Shown: in pieces, positions 10,602 to 23,300 of the stretch
How positions within the stretch are numbered: the first letter of the stretch is position 1
How the letters are laid out: the number at the start of each line of letters is the position of its first letter
Assembly (NCBI RefSeq): GCF_020497125.1
Contig: NW_025422889.1
Span: forward strand, 50,495-114,494
Direction of reading: 5' to 3'
DNA length: 64,000 nucleotides
From: Mauremys mutica
Lineage: Eukaryota > Chordata > Testudines > Geoemydidae
Notes under the pieces: generated by a model
The model's input: only the letters and a program-made list of their open reading frames with translations
Told to the model about the DNA's origin: nothing
Database searches by the model: none
Program-made: the position numbers and the translations under genes

Positions 10602-12166
10602 ATTAGCTATCCTCCTGATGACTAGAGGATAGCTAATGTGACACCGATTTTTAAAAGAGGCTCCAGAAATGATCCTGGCCATTATGGTATAGTAAGCCTA
10701 ACTTCAGTACCAAGTAAATTGGTTGAAACTACAGTAAAGAACAGAACTATCTGACACATAGATGAACATGATTTGTTGGGGAAGAGTCAATGTGGTTTTT
10801 GTAAAGGCAAATCATGCCTCACCGATCTATCAGAATTCTCTGAGGGGTCAAGAAGTGTGTGGACAAGGGTGGATATAGTGTACCTGGACTTTAAGAAAAC
10901 CTTTAACGTGGTCCCTCAGCAAAGGCTCTTAAGCAAAGAAAGCAGTCATGGGATAAGAGAAAAGATTCCCTCATGGATCAGTAACTGGTTAAAAAACAGG
11001 AAACAAGGATAGGAATAAATGATCAGTTCTCAGAATGGAAAGAGGTAAATAGCGGTGTCTCCCAGGAATCTATAGTGTGATCAGTACTGTTCAACATATT
11101 CATAAGTGATGTGGAAAAAGGAGTAAACAGCGAGGTGGCAAAATTTGCAGATGATACAAAATTACTCAAGAAAGTTAAGTCCACAGGAGATTGCGAAGAG
11201 CTACAAAGGGATCTCACAAAACTGGATAACATTGGCAACAAAATGGCAGATGAAATTCAATGCTGATAAATGCAATGTAATGCACATTGCAAAATATAAT
11301 CCCAACCATACATCCCATATGTTGGCACCCAAATTAGCTGTTACCATTAAAGAAAGAGATCTTGGAGTCATTGTGGATAGTTCTCTGAAAACACCCACTC
11401 AATGTGCAGCTGCAGTCAAAAAAGCTAACAGAATGTTAGGAATCATTAGGAAAGGGATAGATAATAAGATAAAACATATCATAATGCTCCTATATAAATC
11501 CATTGTTACACCCACATCTTTAAAACTGCATGCAGTTCTGGTTGACCCATCTAAAAAGTGTATATTAGATTTGGAAAAGACATAGAGAAGAGCACCAAAA
11601 CTGATTAAGTTTATGGAACGCCTTCCATATGTGGAAAGAATAAAAAGACTGGGCCTGTTCAGCTCGGAAAAGAGACAACTAAGGGGGGATAACCTAGAGG
11701 TCTATAAAATCATGAATGGTGTGGAGAAAATTAATAAGGAAATCTTATTTACTCCACATAACACAAGAATTAGCGTTCATGCAATGAAATTGATGCAGGT
11801 TTAAAACAAACAAAAGCAAGTATTTCTTCACACAACACACAGTCAACCTGTGGAAGTCATTGCCAGGGGATGTTGTGAAGGCCAAAACTATAACTGGGTT
11901 TAAAAAAGAATTAGGTAAGTTAATGGAGGACAGGTCCATCAATGGGTATTAATCAAGATGGTCAGGGATGTGACCCCATTCTCTGGGCATCCCTAGTCTC
12001 TGACTATCAGAAGCTGGGAGTGAACAACACGGGATGTTTCACTCAATAATTGCCCTGTTCTGTTCATTTCCTTTGAAGAACCTGGCATTGGCCACTGTTG
12101 GAAGACAGGATAGTGGGCTAGAAGGACCATTGGTCTGACCCAGTAAGGCCGCTTGTATGGTTATAG
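10602..12166 (+). mobile_element. 5'-truncated CR1 LINE (third subfamily), plus strand
   Basis: It starts inside the RT domain and ends in a CR1 3' UTR with tggtctgacccagtaaggc near 12130. The 5' end carries a 13-bp inverted repeat (10602-10614 and 10625-10637). The coding pieces differ from the other CR1 copies in the window. Confidence 0.85.
10625..11804 (+). pseudogene. CR1 RT and C-terminal domain remnant
   Basis: Recognisable pieces run in order: RIANVTPIFKRG, then a fingers region ending ...GKSQCGFCKGKSCLTDL, then VDIVYLDFKKTFNVVPQQRL (the first catalytic Asp block). The FADDTK palm follows near 11140-11158, then KWQMKFNADKCNVMHIA and ERDLGVIVDSSLKTP. The C-terminal RLPYVERIKRLGLFSSEKRQ lies at 11616-11675. 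Frames change at least three times and stops intervene (for example after 11012 and 11585). It is an inactive LINE fragment. Confidence 0.82.
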
Positions 12167-13534
12167 AGCTCCTGGTCTTCCATAGTTACCAGAGAGGACT
12201 AGGATGTGTTGCACTGGGGATCACTAGAACTCAGAGGGGTTGGGTGAGTTCACATACTTTTTCCTACAGACCTTTCCTACCTACCCTGCAGTACTTCTAA
12301 ACAGCTTCCTCCTATAACAACTCCTCTGTCCTTTCCTGAAAAATGAGAACTGTATAGTACGGGAAGGCTTCATACCACTTGAAATAACAGCCTCTATCTT
12401 CTCTACTTTGTTCCCCTTAATACCTATTTTGTAAGATGGAATATTTTGGGATCAACTACTTTTTCTATAAATTTAAGCGGAAAAGCCACTAGTTGACAAA
12501 CTGACCCTACGACCACCATTTTCCCTTCATCATGAAATAGCATCAGAGATATCTGGATGACAGAGGTAATACCATGAAGTCTGAAACAGTCCTTTAATGC
12601 AACCAGAGCCCTCACACAGAAGCAGTGTTGTCAACTCTTGTGTATTTTATCTCCAGTCTAGTGATATTGGTGTGGTTTGGGTTTTGTTTTTTCCTGAAAG
12701 CTTCAGCACCAGGAATCAAAGTGAAATAAGCCTGGAAATAAATATAAAACAGAACAAAACAAAAACTAATTTGGCTTGCAACTGTACATTGTGAATAATT
12801 TAGTTTGTTTTTTCTTTCAGATCATAGAATAATGTAGGTGTTCAGTCATTCCAAGGTGGGTCTTTTGAAAAATGAAGGAGGGGCTGGAGAGGAGAAAGAA
12901 ATGACAAAGAACTTGAGCATGTTCAAAAGTTAAAATTCTGAAGGTTATGTGATGAATGTTCCACTTAAACATACTGCATACTGCTATTGCTCATTAGTTC
13001 ATTCTCTAGGTCACAAAGTCCTCACAAGCCCTCATCCGGTGAGATGCCAAAGCTGGAATCCTGATGGTGATGTCACACATACTATTGAACCCTACTGGAT
13101 TTTCAAGCCTGCCTATAATATTAAGGTACAGAAAGTTCTACTTTTTCTGAATATAATTCTGTAATTTTTTCTTTGTTTTATTTCCAACAATAATGGGGAG
13201 CTGTGTCCCAATCAGTGGGCCATGTGTCAGATATAGATTCTTTGGATGACCACAATATATAATCACAATTCAGTTGTTATGCTGGGCACAAATATAGTAT
13301 GCAGAGAATGTAGCTATCATTGAGAAATGGCACATCCTCCAGCCTTCTTTGGCAGGGTGCCTCAGACAGATAATGAAGCATCAGGAGCTGAAGACCCAGA
13401 AAAGTATTGGTGAGGTACTAAACTAAGACTCTTTTAGTTTATGTTTTAGGATGGTTGATGAAGCCTTTAAAGAGTACAGGGAGGAGTCAGACAGAACTGA
13501 ATGAAGATGAATGATTTCTCTCTTTACATGTTTA
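12167..13534. other. Plain intron
   Basis: About 1.4 kb with nothing recognised apart from a short A-rich stretch near 12740-12770. Confidence 0.6.
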
Positions 13535-13586
13535 GAGGCATGTGAGAGGAACTAGTGTCAGAGGCATGTGAGAGGAACTAGTGTCA
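13535..13586. repeat. Perfect 26-bp tandem duplication
   Basis: The unit starting gaggcatgtgagagga occurs at 13535-13560 and again, identically, at 13561-13586. The perfect identity suggests a recent slippage or repair event. Confidence 0.95.
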
Positions 13587-13763
13587 AAAATCACAATTTT
13601 GCCCTCACTTACAAGGAGTCTCACTCCTAGTAATCCAGGGCTTTCTCATGGTTCTCCAGCAGAGCATGGCCATGCTGAGTGAGAGCAGTCCCACAGCAAC
13701 AGACGACATCTCTTATTTGGACCACCATGTGCTTCCATTCAGTGGAATGACCTGATAGTAACT

Positions 13764-14060
13764 AAGGCCTGGTCTATGGGGGGTAGGGGGGTGAGCTAAG
13801 TCAGTCTAAGTTAAGCAACTTCAGCTACGAAAATGGCATAGCTGAAGTCGATATACTTAGAGCTACTTACCGGGGTGTCTTAACTGCGGTAGGTTGACTG
13901 CTGCCACACCCCCATTGATTCCGCCTATGCTTCTTACTCCAGTAGACTACTGGAGTCGACAGGAGAGCACTCACTGGTCGATTTATCGCGTCTTCACTAG
14001 ACACGATAAATCAACCCCCGCTGGATCGATCGCTCCCGAGGTAAGTGTAGACATGCCTTT
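13764..14060. mobile_element. Hairpin-rich MITE with aaggcctggtct / agacatgccttt ends
   Basis: The ends form an imperfect terminal inverted repeat and are flanked on both sides by taact. An internal hairpin (13980-13993 with 13999-14012) has one mismatch in 14 bp. Its CpG and palindrome richness contrast with the AT-rich surroundings. The element at 52322 has similar ends. Non-coding; probably mobilised by a DNA transposase in trans. The superfamily is not settled. Confidence 0.7.
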
Positions 14061-14942
14061 TAACTCTCTCTTGCAGTTGAGTCAGTGCTCCTTGTGATCT
14101 GTCTTGATCAGACCATGAGGTAGGGAATCTGACAAAGAAGATCTGATGCAGATACTTGTGCTGCTTGTGGTAGTAAAATCAGAGAGCAATATGTCCCAGG
14201 CTTCTTTTATCATGTATGATTGTGTATATAACACTATTCATTCATGTGTGTCTCTAGTTTGTTTTTTGTTTTCTTATTTGTTTTCTCTCCATGATTCAAA
14301 TTGCCCAAGATAGCTATCTTGGTATTTTTGTGAAAAAAATTGAAATGTGTAAAATTGTGAAATTATAAACTTCAAGGTAGGAGTAGATTTCTCTATATGA
14401 TGTGAAATAGCTACCACCACATGAAGTAGCTAAGTACCATGTTCTGGCAATCCATAATATCATGTTAGAAAAAAATCTAAGAATTACGCATAAAAGAGTC
14501 AGATACCAAGGTGAAAAATGTGGTCTTAAAATTTGAACAGAACAGAACAAAGTATTTTCAATTGATATTTGTAACCCTGGTATTTTCTGAAATGCAAAGG
14601 AAGACATATGTGATGGAAAAATAGCTTTTCCTTTTTTCAAAGATTGTTTTACTGGATATTTTTATTACTTTATTAGCTGCTCTTTTACTGCAGAAAATTT
14701 AATATTTCCTAGAAGATTATACTTTAAAGTAGGTTAAATTCTACCTTCAGTTACACCAAGGCAAGCTCAATAAAGTAATTGAGTTTGCACATATATAATA
14801 GAAAATAGAATTTGCTTCAATATTATTTAGCATTAGTTTGTCATAGTGAGCATATTTGGAGCTGTGAGGGGAAACCTATCTGAATTAAATGCAATTTATT
14901 TTCTGATATTGAGGATATATCTAATGTTCTAGTTTTGGATTT
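14061..14942. other. Plain AT-rich intron
   Basis: Nothing recognised except a weak old-repeat-like segment near 14725-14790 (taccttcagttacaccaagg). Confidence 0.55.
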
Positions 14943-15066
14943 CTAGCTAGTTTAAGCTTAAACATAAACCTAAACTTAAGTCTTAAACTTAAACCTGACA
15001 CTTTTGAGTATATCCAAAATGCAGATTCATTTCTGAAAGTGTCAATCTTAAATTTAAACTAGCTAG
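14943..15066. repeat. Inverted repeat with ctagctagtttaa arms and TTAAAC-rich interior
   Basis: The left arm starts ctagctagtttaag at 14943 and the right arm ends ttaaactagctag at 15066. A second matched pair lies inside (gacactttt near 14997 and aaagtgtc near 15036). The left interior holds several TTAAAC-like units. It resembles a small MITE of about 124 bp, but no target duplication was found. Confidence 0.6.
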
Positions 15067-15995
15067 TAATATTATATATGTGTGCAGTTCCATTTAATCC
15101 TGAAATCCGCAAACATCTATTCATTGTACAAGATATTTCGGTTATTACTTATAATGACTTTTAGTGTGTATGTTAATTTGATATTTACTTTGGGTAATAA
15201 GTATAATTTAATAGGACATACTTTCAAATGGCTCAATGTTTATTCTGGAACATTTTAAAATCTGAATGGCATCTAAAAGCCTTCTAGAATACAAAACTCC
15301 AGCTATTTAGTAGAATATAAATCCAAATGAGTTGATCTAAGATTTATTCTTCATAAATTCAAAGAGAACTCAGTCACATGTATTAATTTCTGACTCTTAT
15401 GAAAAAGATTATATTGTAATATTTTAAAGTATCACTCAGGTCAGCTGCATTAATTTTAATATCGTGAAATGTAAGCACCACACACGCAGTTACAGTGACA
15501 AAGGAAATGACCTGCAACATTATTACATCTTTCAAAAAAAAGTATTAGATTATAATGATACCTTTGCACTTCAAATTTAAATTTTGCTATTTAAAGACCA
15601 CAGGAGTTGGTTTTAGCCCATTAGATGTAACATGAATCCATAGAACAACTTGCAAACTACTGTAAGGAAATAGGTTTTTTTGCTTAGAGAATACTGAATT
15701 TAAAACTAGCCTACTACCAGGCAGCATTGTGGAGGCAAACACACAAACAAGTAAATTTCATCTGGAGCAAAACAGAATAGCAATTTAAACAAGCATAGCT
15801 ACAATTAATGCTTTTTGTTTTGTTTTGTTTTTTTAATCCTGCAAAACTACATTTTTCTTGTAAAAAGAAAAAGTCACCCTGTTATTAAAACTACACTTTA
15901 AAAATTACATTATGCTTGCGAGAAAAAGCCATCAAAATCAATCATTAAAGTTCACATTTTAAAGGATTGTCTTAGAATACCCACATGAGCTAGGA
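15067..15995. other. Plain AT-rich intron
   Basis: Nothing recognised over about 930 bp. Confidence 0.6.
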
Positions 15996-16420
15996 CAGTG
16001 GTTACTGAACTATGGGCTGTGGACAGTGGACTGCAACTCAGTCCCAGATGATCTGCTGGTGCAACTGCATTCTTCAGTCAAGTTCTTAGTACATCTTTAA
16101 CTCCATGTGACTCTTGTAATCTTGTTCAGTTTTATACAAAACTGTGTTGTCTGTGTTTGAACGCCACATTTTGCTCAAAGTGTAGTTTTTCTAAAACTGT
16201 TTGGTTTCAAAAATCTTGAGGCATTTCTTTGAGTGCATATTGCTAGGGATTTCTGACATTAGAATTGTTCACATTACAATGAAAAGGAAACACATATATT
16301 GTTCATTTGCAGTTTATATACAGTTTATTTGTATGTAAAAATTAAAACTAGTGTTAATAGTGGGCCACAGTGCCTGATGAGGCTGCACAGGTGGGCCTCA
16401 AGGAAAGTTGGTAACCCCTG
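15996..16420. mobile_element. hAT-type non-autonomous transposon, 425 bp
   Basis: Ends cagtggttactgaact and agttggtaacccctg form hAT (Charlie-like) termini. The 8-bp flanks agctagga (15988-15995) and agctacgg (16421-16428) match at 6 of 8 positions, so this is an old insertion. The interior is non-coding. Confidence 0.7.
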
Positions 16421-16431
16421 AGCTACGGAAG

Positions 16432-16590
16432 AGAGAGCCCCATTTTACAGATGGGGAAATAGAAGAATGGAAAGGTTGAGCCACTTACTTCCCCAAGATA
16501 ACACAAGGAGTCTGTGGCAGAATCAAGAACACATCTCTTGACACTCAGACCCATGCCTTAACCACAAGACCATCCTTCCTCTCTGCTTAG
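16432..16590 (+). repeat. MIR/CORE-SINE 3' fragment
   Basis: Typical MIR wording is present: cattttacagatggggaaat, then cttccccaagataacacaag, then gccttaaccacaagaccatc. This family is ancient and shared by amniotes. The copy lacks the tRNA head. Confidence 0.75.
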
Positions 16591-16885
16591 GTACTAAAGG
16601 AGTCTTGGAGTAGTGTTTTTATAGATTCTATGTAATGTGCCTGATCCTTTCCTCATACACCTAAAACTTTTAATTCTCTTTAGGTCTCTTTTGCTCCGCG
16701 AGCTGTGCATAATGGTCAAGGTTAAAGTAAAAGTTGCAAGTCTTAATCAATTTCCTGGGCTTTGTTGTCATGTTAAAACCTCAACATTTCTTCAATGTAA
16801 ACGTTGAAAATATTATACATTAAACAATTATGAACATAATTTGATAAGGATTTGTATAACCAAAGTTGATTTTATTTCAATAGTA

Positions 16886-17789
16886 CAGTAACTCCTCACT
16901 TAAAGTCGTCACGGTTAACGTTGTTTTGTTGTTACGTTGCTGATCAATTGCGCAATGCTCCCGTTGTTTGGCAGCTGCCTGCTTTGTTCACTGCTTGCAG
17001 GAAGAGAAGCCCATTGGAGCTAGCTGGTGGGGGCTTGGAACCAGGGTGGGCTGGCAGCCCCCCTATCAGCTCCCCTAAGTTCCCTTGCAGCAGCCGCCCA
17101 GCGGGCTAGCAATTGCCAGGCAGTTCAGCTGTTCCTCTCCCCACTGCCATGTGCTGCTCCTGCCCTCTGCCTTGGAGCTCCTCCTGGGAGCCTCCTTCTT
17201 GGTGTGCGGGGGGAAAGGGGAGACTAATATCAGGGTGTCCCCCTCCCCCCTGCTCCTGCCCCCCACTTATCTCATCTCCACAGAACATGGTGGGGCACGA
17301 CAGGACTCAGGAAGGAGGAAGATTGCTAGCAGCAGCTGCTGTCTCAACTTGCTGATCTACTTAAAAAGGCAATGTACTTAGAGTGGGGTCAGTGTACTTA
17401 AAGGGGAAATGTACATCTCTCTCTCATACACAGGGTGTGTATGTCTGTCTCTGTCTGCCATGCTGTCTCCCCTCCCTCCATTTGTGCTGCCTTATAGAGT
17501 GTGAGTTTACAGTAACAACATGTTAACCCTTCAGGGCACAGTCAAGTGCTTGTTCATCATTTAGCAGTAAGGCATTCCCTGGGAAATATCCCACCCTCTT
17601 CCAATCTCTGACTTAACCATCTCAACTAAGCTTCACAATCATCATTGCTGTGTATGGTGAAAAAAATTTCCCTGGAACCTAACCCCCCCATTTACATAAA
17701 TTCTTATGGGGAAATTGGATTTGCTTAACATCGTTTTGCTTAAAGTCACATTTTTCAGGAACATTACAATGTTAAGCGAGGAGTTACTG
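16886..17789. mobile_element. Tigger-like (Tc1/mariner superfamily) non-autonomous element, 904 bp
   Basis: Terminal inverted repeats cagtaactcctcacttaa (16886) and ttaagcgaggagttactg (ending 17789) are flanked by TA at 16884-16885 and 17790-17791, the target duplication of Tc1/mariner. The interior, about 16960-17370, is GC-rich. It yields several overlapping open frames on both strands, but none resembles a transposase. Confidence 0.85.
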
Positions 17790-17791
17790 TA

Positions 17792-19958
17792 CCTGGTTTG
17801 ATAGGATGCTGTGAAAATATTTTAAAAAGTTTTGATACTTGTGTCCTGTTGGGTGCAGCTGATATCATTTAAATGTCTCCTATGCCATATCACTGGGTTT
17901 AACATCCTGTTCTCTAGTCCTGCATGGTTTACACCATTAAGACTAAACTGTGATTAATCCTGACCTTTTCCTTTCTTTTTAATTAAGTAGTTTATTTTAT
18001 CAACCTCGCCCTAACTCCTAACCTAATCAATGTAATCTCTAATCATAGGATACTTATGTACTCTTCCTCCTCCCCCCCCAGCTCATCCTAGGCATTTTAA
18101 ATCTCTTGTTCACAAGTGGCTTAGGCTCATAGGGAGAAATCTGTAAAGGCATTTAGATGCCTAAAGATACAGATGGGAGCCACATGGGATTTTAAAAACT
18201 GCTTAGGTGTTAGGTGTTTTTCTCCTTAATTTCAATCCCACTTGACTCCTATCTGCATATTTCAATCATATTTCAATTCAATGCCTGAATACCTTTAAAG
18301 ATCTATCCCAATAGGCTTTTTTCACTGGAAGTTAGGCTCCTAAGTTCCTAAGGCACTTTTGAAAATGGACTGAGACTCCTCCGTCACTTAGGTTCTTTTA
18401 AAAATGTTATGCCTTGTCAGAATGAGCATGTTGGCTATTTTGTCTTCATTCAGGTTATTAACAATCTTCATTGCCATGTCAGTGAAGTGACCCAGTTGTA
18501 TTAAGACTTTGCAAGATTATCATATGATGTATAAGATTAGAATTATTCATGATTGAAAAGAAAGAGGAACACAAGTGAGCCTGGAACATAGTAAATCCTA
18601 TAATTCAAGGTAATAGTATGTCAATATATAGAAGTTTGTGAGGAAGCTGGTATATGATTGATGTGATGCATAACCATCATTAACATATAAGGAGATAGAG
18701 CCAGCCTACCATAACTTTGACTTGGAGACTAATTACTAACAAGAAATTCTTGTGTCAGCGTCTATGAAAAGAAGGTGAATTTGAACAATACATATCTACT
18801 CTCATTAGTAATATATAACAGTACAAACATAACTTAAATGGAATATCAATTGGAATCAAACATGGTAGGTCATTTGTTCTTATTACATTAAACCCAGAAT
18901 GTCTCAGTTTATCTGCACTGCTTTTCAATCAGATCTCTAGGTTGGACCTCATTTGTAGTTCTACTTGCCTTTAAGTAATGCAATGCCTTTGAAAAGCTTT
19001 AAAGTGAAATGGCATTGAGCCAGTGAATTTGCATAAACTGCAACAAAATACAGTTCACTAACATAAAAGAAAGTGAAAAGGTCCAAGAGGATAATCTGCT
19101 CAGCATCTTAAATTCAGTGCTCTTACATTAATGAAGTTGACTTCAGCTTGCAAACAAAAACAATGATTCTATTGCCAATAAGAAATAAAGAATGTGTTAA
19201 TGACAAAATCATCATATGCACTGTATACGATTCTTTACAGATAAATTTTGTAGTATGTTGTAATACCATTTCTTTGTTTATTCTGTAGCACTGAACACAA
19301 TGTCAGCAAGACGAGAGACAAACTATGCAATGATGATGTTTAATGTAATTTGGAAGAAAAGCAGCAGTGCATAATGAAGAAGGTTCTCTTTGTTGCAAAG
19401 TAGCATAATGCTTTAATGATGATTTCTTTTTTTCTCTCAACAAAGTAATATTTTGCTACGAAAGCACATATGTCTGGAAATCACTTGTTCAGATCTCATT
19501 ACTGCATGAAAAATATACCACATTGCATTCAGCACCTTGGTATTAAAGTTTATGGTGCTAGGTAAAACAAACCAAAACAAAAAAACAAAAACCTCAGTTG
19601 TGCACAGAGAGTCCTGATTGTTTGGAGATGCCAGCACATCATACATCTGTAATCTCCCTTATCTATGTTATCAGTGCATCATTTTGACTACAATGAGGAC
19701 AGCGGAAGCTTCAGAGGCATGAATAGACTATTAAAAGGGTCATTTGTGGTTGACCAAATTCTGTGTTGGCTTGGCTTCATTGCTTTCCAAACCACCCCAC
19801 TGATGAAAACCCAGTACGAAAATGTTACTAATTCTGCTGAACAGTTTGTGACAATCATTTCAAGAAATCAGTGTGTGCCATTACTAGAGCGGGGAAGATT
19901 TCCAACTTTTGGTCAGGATTCTGTTATTTTTTTTTTAGGGTTTCTTTATGTTTCCAGA
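17792..19958. other. Intron with one old repeat-like segment
   Basis: Mostly featureless. A segment at about 18120-18420 has the dispersed old-repeat wording catttagatgcctaaagat ... cctaaggcacttttgaaaat. A decayed relative lies at about 20390-20480. I cannot name the family. Confidence 0.5.
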
Positions 19959-20306
19959 CATGGGTGGCAGGTGAACACCCACCATTGGGCAGGCTAGCCT
20001 GCCCCTCGCCTCTGCTGCCTGAGGCCCTGCCCTGAGTGCCCCCCCTGGCTGGAGGAGCCCGAGCCCCCCCGACTGCCAGAACAAGCCGCTGGCTCCACCA
20101 ACAGCTGCCCGCTGGCCCCAGCACCACCCTGGGCCACATCTGGCAGCTGGCGGGCCAGAGCTCAGGGCTGCTGTCTGGAGCTGAGTCCCTGCTGGCTTCA
20201 GGTAGATGGAGGGGGGGAGCAGGGACTCAGGATGCAACATGGGCAGGGCCATGAGCTGGTCAGGGGAGGCTTAACCTGCCCTGGCCTATGATACCCACCA
20301 CCCATG
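19959..20306. mobile_element. GC-rich MITE-like block with catgggtgg / ccacccatg ends
   Basis: The ends are perfect inverted repeats over 9 bp and similar further in (catgggtggcagg versus catgggtggtggg). The interior is strongly GC-rich and open in several frames. No convincing target duplication was found. Reading frames here, up to 105 residues, are low-complexity Ala/Gly/Pro translations and not genes. Confidence 0.5.
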
Positions 20307-23300
20307 AGAACAAACAGCTCTTAAATAAAGAGATTAAAAATATTAATTAGAAACACGGAAGTGTTAGTTGTGCAGTAATCTTGGAATTTCAAAAGGAGCC
20401 TAATGGTGTTAGATGCCCAAATCCCATGGAAATTCAATGGGATTTGCATGCCTAACTCCCTTACTACTCTTTTTGAAACAAGAATCTCTTTCTTATGCTT
20501 TTTATATTTTTGTCAAGTTTTCCATGGAATATTTTATTTTATTGGAAACATATTAGTAACCACAAGGGAGACTCTCTTGATGCTTAGTAAGTATTAGACA
20601 TTGTACAAAGAATAAAATGTTACAGCCAATGAAGTCAATAAATCTTTCTTTTGAATTTTTTTCTTCTATAATCAGTTTATTTTACCTTACTAAATTTACC
20701 TCAACCTAAAGTTCCTTGAGGTGCTCTGTTATGAAGGTGACACTTGCAGGAAAGCCTGGGTTTGGAATGGCTCTAGGCTCCACTATGATTTCTGTCTACA
20801 CAGTGAGCACTTCAGATAAATGGTAGGAGCAGGATTAATCATGCCAGGATCGTATTAGACCTAGTCATCTTTTCTGCTCCTCAAGAGCAATTGCTCTTAT
20901 CATCAAAAGCAACTCCAACAGAAAGCACGGATAAAATGTAGAATCTCCCACCAATCATGCTAATAGTTAAGTCTCAGATGATGGTCACTGAGAATAAAGT
21001 GATGAGATAGAGACACTATGAAATGATGTATTTCCATTACGCCTGAATGTAATATACTGGAAAGATGTGACATGAACATGTTCTTTGTGACTGTACAAAC
21101 TACTCAAATCAATGAAAAAAGAACATGAGGAAACACTGTTAAGAACATTAATTTATGGAATGGCATTAGGCATGGTTATGAATTAGTATTAGGAACAATA
21201 CTAGTATTAGTCATGAATTACAGTGTAGTATACATTTATGTCTCTGGCTTTAATGAAAAAAATTGAATGGTGTATGCTATTCTAGTATATAAACCAAGGG
21301 ATTCAAAACTCTGGGATAATCCCAGTGTGTCACTGGTAGATTAGTACATTGACTCGGGGATTCCTGAGAATCCCTCTTTAGCCTTCAGCAAGTCACTTAA
21401 CTTCTCTGCATCTGACATTCTTCATATGTAAAATGGGGAATACTATGTTTTCAGTAAAGTGTGCAATACAATAACTATAGTATCTATTTCCAAGAATTGC
21501 ATGGGGATTAGTAAATTTGTTTTTAAAAATACTTAGAAGGTGTAAAGGACATTGTTGTTATTACTACTGAACTGCCGAAAAAGGCAATCAATTTAAGTAA
21601 TCTGGAAAATCAAAGATTCTAGAAACAATCGGTTCTATACAGACTTCACAGAATCTCATAAAGAATCATTCCTTTTCACCATTTTGCTGTAGGAGTACAG
21701 CATAATTTACTGGTGGAACAGTAGGGTTGTTAGAAGAGATCTCCAGCCCAAATATCATCAAGAAAGTGACTGGAAACAAGAGGCAGCTACTGGATATGTT
21801 ACATCAGCTACAGAGAAGGAATTTATTTGTGGATGAGAGAACTACATTTCGTTCCTGATGATTTTGACAAGATTGTTGTATGTAAAAAATAGCAAGAGTG
21901 TCCTGTGAAGAGATGATTTTGTTAAAAAAAAGTTTTATTATGGGAACTGGATGTCTTGGGAGATTGATGTTATTGCTATAAAGAAGCTTTCATCCCTAGG
22001 ACACTAATTTAAATATGGTAAGGTCAGTAGAAGTCATCATCATTTGACAAGATCTCTGTGGTTTGGGCAAATTAAGTTGTGGTCTCAGTTCATTTGCTCA
22101 TGGACAAGTGTTCCCATGATACAAATCTTCACTACAAATGGCAGTCTAATCAGAATGGGCATGAAGACAGAACTATTCTCTCATCACTAGAGGTGTTCCT
22201 GTCATGTCTTGAATAAGTTTCACTGTTCAGGCAATGTGGAGAAACTTGCACTCCTGCTAGCAGAGAGCACTTGCTTTGGAAATAAATATTGTACTTCAGA
22301 TATCCATTTCTTAAGTATTAGAGTCCCTTACAAAGATTCAAAAAGTAATATAAAAAGTGTAAAGAGTCAATAAAACAGTCAACGTGATAGCATTTTCATC
22401 GTCTAATCACATAATGCTATGTGAGGTCAAAACAACAAGTCATGCATTATACATTTGAAATGTTGTCATCTTAAATGGTGCTAACATACTAAGTGTCCAA
22501 TCTCCCCTCCCAGCAAACAAACCAACCAACCCACCAACTACCTGCGGATGGGTTCAAAGATTTTTCAGTTTGAACTGTAGAAAGTTTTCTGGCATTTCAA
22601 ATTAGTTTGAGCAGATAACCACATCCAGATTTAACAGTAAATGCCAATACATTTTTTATTTTAATACCGTCTGATTAGTTCTATTTAAGTGTTAAAAGTA
22701 AATCTACCATACAACTGCCTCGCATTGAGAAGGAAGACGGTACTACAATTCAATTTAGGACATCTGCTATCATACTAAAACTCTTACTTTGACAGAAACC
22801 TTTGGCTACCTTCCATTGTATTCATCTAGAAATAATGTTATTGTGCCTTTCAGTATTAATTTTGTGCTTCTTAAGTTTCTGTAGCTCATATGCTTCACAT
22901 AATGTGGCCCATGAACCACTTCTATAATTGGATAACCCTACACTGGACACAGAATATAAAAGCAGAAGTTGATTTTTTAAAAAAGAGTAGCCACTTTAAA
23001 ATCTCAATTGAACAATATATTTCATCTCACCTTAGATCTCTATTACAGGAAAACAGACCTTAACTACAGGATTTTAAAGGAACACATCAGAGTATTCATT
23101 TTTTGTTTCTTACACCAGCAACACAGCAAAAGCATTTTAAATTAAAATGTACACAGAGGAATATATTTTCTGCGCACTGAGGGGAAACACTGAGATGTTC
23201 AAGGAATGCATCTTTTAAAAGAGTACACTCAAAAACATAAGACTATTTCACAAACCTCAGAAGTCTCTAAATGAATATTGTTCATGAACAACTGCATTAA

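Noticed and set aside
13021..13150. Candidate exon-like stretch in a 71-codon frame
   Set aside because: No Ig or fibronectin signature and no pair of splice sites in the gene's minus orientation.
16921..17381. Cluster of small open frames, possible GC-rich first exon or CpG island
   Set aside because: The cluster lies wholly within a Tigger-like element with intact ends and TA duplication.
19924..20254. Overlapping Ala/Gly/Pro-rich open frames
   Set aside because: GC-rich block with inverted ends; the frames on both strands are composition effects.
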